A stretch of DNA of 64,000 bases, from NCBI RefSeq assembly GCF_007655135.1, contig NC_045128.1, forward strand, positions 40,747,885-40,811,884, written 5' to 3'. The translations under genes and the position numbers were made by a program. Below, piece after piece: positions 62,298 through 64,000 of this stretch; the first letter of the stretch is position 1; each line of letters opens with the position of its first letter. This DNA is from Punica granatum. Lineage: Eukaryota; Streptophyta; Magnoliopsida; Myrtales; Lythraceae. The notes below the pieces were generated by a model. The model was given only the letters and a program-made list of their open reading frames with translations. It had not been told where the DNA came from and did not search any database.

Positions 62298-64000
62298 ATG
62301 TCATCGGAGGGGTCTTTGAACGTGGAACTGTCCAAGAAGACGCCGCTTTTGGGTTTGAAGCTGTGGGTTTTGATTGGTATCACGGTCGGTTCTTTTATAA
62401 TCTTGATCCTCGGGATTCTATCTGTGTGGGTGACATTCCGGAAAAGATCGAAAAGAAGAGTGGCCAAGTTCTCTTCCCATTCTCAAATACCCAATGTATC
62501 GAAAGAGATCAGGATTGATAGGGTTGGAGCGCGGAGCTTTCCGGATCACCCCGAGAGCATCATAATTACAGTCGATGATAAATCGGGTGATAAGCATATG
62601 AGCAAATCGAACGATCCTGATAATCTCAGCCAGTGCAGCTCAATTCATTGTATTGAGAGAGGGGGCAGTTCACACTCGGGAGAGGAAGGAAGCTCAGGCA
62701 CGATCAGGAGGCATCACTCCACACTGTCCTGTGGTGGACTTGCAATGGCATCGCCTCTAATTGGCTTGCCTGAGATTTCCCATCTCGGGTGGGGCCACTG
62801 GTTCACACTCCGGGATCTCGAGGTGGCAACAAATCGATTTTCAGCCGAAAATGTGATTGGCGAGGGTGGTTATGGGGTTGTGTACCGGGGCAGACTTATC
62901 AATGGAACTGAGGTTGCAGTCAAGAAGCTCCTCAACAACCTGTAAGAATGCTTTCGAGGAACCCTGTTATTTTCTTGACATCTTTATCAAATTATTTTAA
63001 GGTAACCGTAAAATGTGTTTTCTCAGTGGGCAGGCTGAGAAAGAATTTCGGGCCGAGGTCGAGGCCATTGGCCATGTCCGACACAAGAATCTGGTGCGGC
63101 TCCTTGGCTACTGCATTGAAGGAGTTCACAGGCAAGTTTTTCGGCTTAGAAGCTTCTCCCCCTCGATCTTTGTTCCAATCCTTCCATTGTCCTAATTGTC
63201 TGATAGCATGGCCCTTCGTTTAATGTACAGGATGTTGGTGTATGAGTATGTGAACAATGGCAATCTTGACCAGTGGCTCCACGGGGGTATGAGGCAGCAT
63301 GGCAGCCTTACATGGGAAGCTCGCATGAAGGTTATACTTGGCACTGCTAAGGCGTAAGCAAATTCTTCATCTAATTATTTTACAAGGCGAATGTCTCTGC
63401 TATGGATCTTACCCTACGATTGGTGATACTCGGCATTCTGTTCCACAGGCTAGCATATTTACATGAAGGGATAGAACCGAAGGTTGTTCACCGAGACATA
63501 AAGTCCAGCAACATTTTGATTGATGAGGAGTTCAATGCAAAGGTGTCTGATTTTGGATTGGCAAAGGTCCTGGGAACGAATGAGAGTCATATTGCCACTA
63601 GAGTAATGGGAACATTCGGGTAATGTCGAAATCCGAATCCGTGATAAGTTTGGTCGCGAAGACTAGTAATTCTTGGTGTTCGATTCCTAAGTTGATAATC
63701 TTGTTGGAATTGCAGTTATGTGGCTCCAGAATATGCTAACACTGGCTTGTTAAATGAGAAGAGCGATGTTTACAGCTTTGGGGTCCTCCTTCTCGAAGCT
63801 ATTACTGGAAGGGACCCCGTGGATTATGCGCGCCCGGCTAATGAGGTAACCGAAACTTGGCTATCTATAATTGTTCCGGAATTGCGTCAAAAATGACTCA
63901 CTCTCTGGAGAATTACAAAATGTGAATGGCTCATCTTCAGGTAAATCTCGTAGAATGGCTAAAGATGATGGTGGGGACGAAGAGAGCAGAGGAAGTTGTG
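62298..64000 (+). CDS. Receptor-like protein kinase with short extracellular end (partial, runs off the right edge)
   Basis: Exons so far: 62298-62941, 63027-63131, 63231-63353, 63449-63619, 63716-63845, 63941-beyond 64000. A short N-terminus precedes one membrane span ([20 protein letters not shown], about 22-41) and a basic RKRSKRR stop-transfer. The kinase has [16 protein letters not shown] (Lys209), HRDIKSSN (Asp307), DFGLAK (Asp325), GTFGYVAPEYA and [18 protein letters not shown]. All core catalytic residues are present, so an active Ser/Thr kinase is expected. It resembles the Arabidopsis At2g42960/At3g59110 group from memory. The intron after exon 2 starts with GC (CACAG|GCAAGT at 63132). 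The C-terminus lies outside the window. Confidence 0.92.

Overview
The window is nuclear DNA from a flowering plant, most likely a woody core eudicot. The evidence is GT-AG introns with pyrimidine-rich acceptors, plant-only families (NAC, SAUR, VQ, DC1, plant SWAP70/DEF6-like), telo-box and site II promoter motifs at a ribosomal protein gene, and many MITE-type elements in AT-rich intergenic DNA. The species cannot be fixed from the sequence; a rosid is a guess. All exon models were assembled by hand from splice sites and reading phase.

Layout. 0.2-6.3 kb holds three tandem, same-strand copies of an unusual gene that fuses an N-terminal P-loop kinase-like domain to C-terminal Cys/His-rich DC1 domains. 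Only the first copy is open. The second carries a 4-bp tandem duplication frameshift and an in-frame stop; the third has reading-frame breaks and a degenerate P-loop. 6.3-10.8 kb has no coding gene but has a gene-like leader and two diverged ~1.1 kb tandem units. 10.9-12.9 kb is a JUB1/NAC042-like NAC factor; 13.5-16.8 kb (minus) is a 10-exon PH/coiled-coil SWAP70 homolog. 17-32.6 kb is mainly intergenic, with two related intronless SAUR-like genes (20.1 and 29.8 kb) and a group of foldback/MITE elements, three of which carry similar GC-rich cores. 32.7 kb has a small acidic protein of unknown function. 33.6-38.5 kb (minus) is a 12-exon NOP2C/NSUN6-like RNA m5C methyltransferase with an apparent 1-nt frameshift in exon 5 and a solo LTR in intron 6.

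38.5-45.9 kb is repeat-rich intergenic DNA (a MITE, a SINE-like segment, a CACTA end). Then come an aspartyl protease (45.9-47.6 kb), ribosomal protein eL20/L18a (48.8-50.3 kb), a 15-exon 3-hydroxyisobutyryl-CoA hydrolase-like crotonase (51.6-55.2 kb), a class-3-lipase-like alpha/beta hydrolase (56.8-58.5 kb), a tRNA-Arg(ACG) pseudogene with an 11-nt T-arm deletion (58.8 kb, minus), a VQ-motif protein (59.2-59.7 kb, minus), a relic of an LHCB gene (60.8 kb), and the 5' part of a receptor-like kinase that runs off the right edge and uses a GC-AG intron.

Apart from the tandem DC1 array and the SAUR pair, the genes are unrelated single-copy plant genes with their own promoters, not a cooperating pathway. 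The most unusual item is the P-loop kinase-DC1 fusion array and its mixed intact/decayed state.
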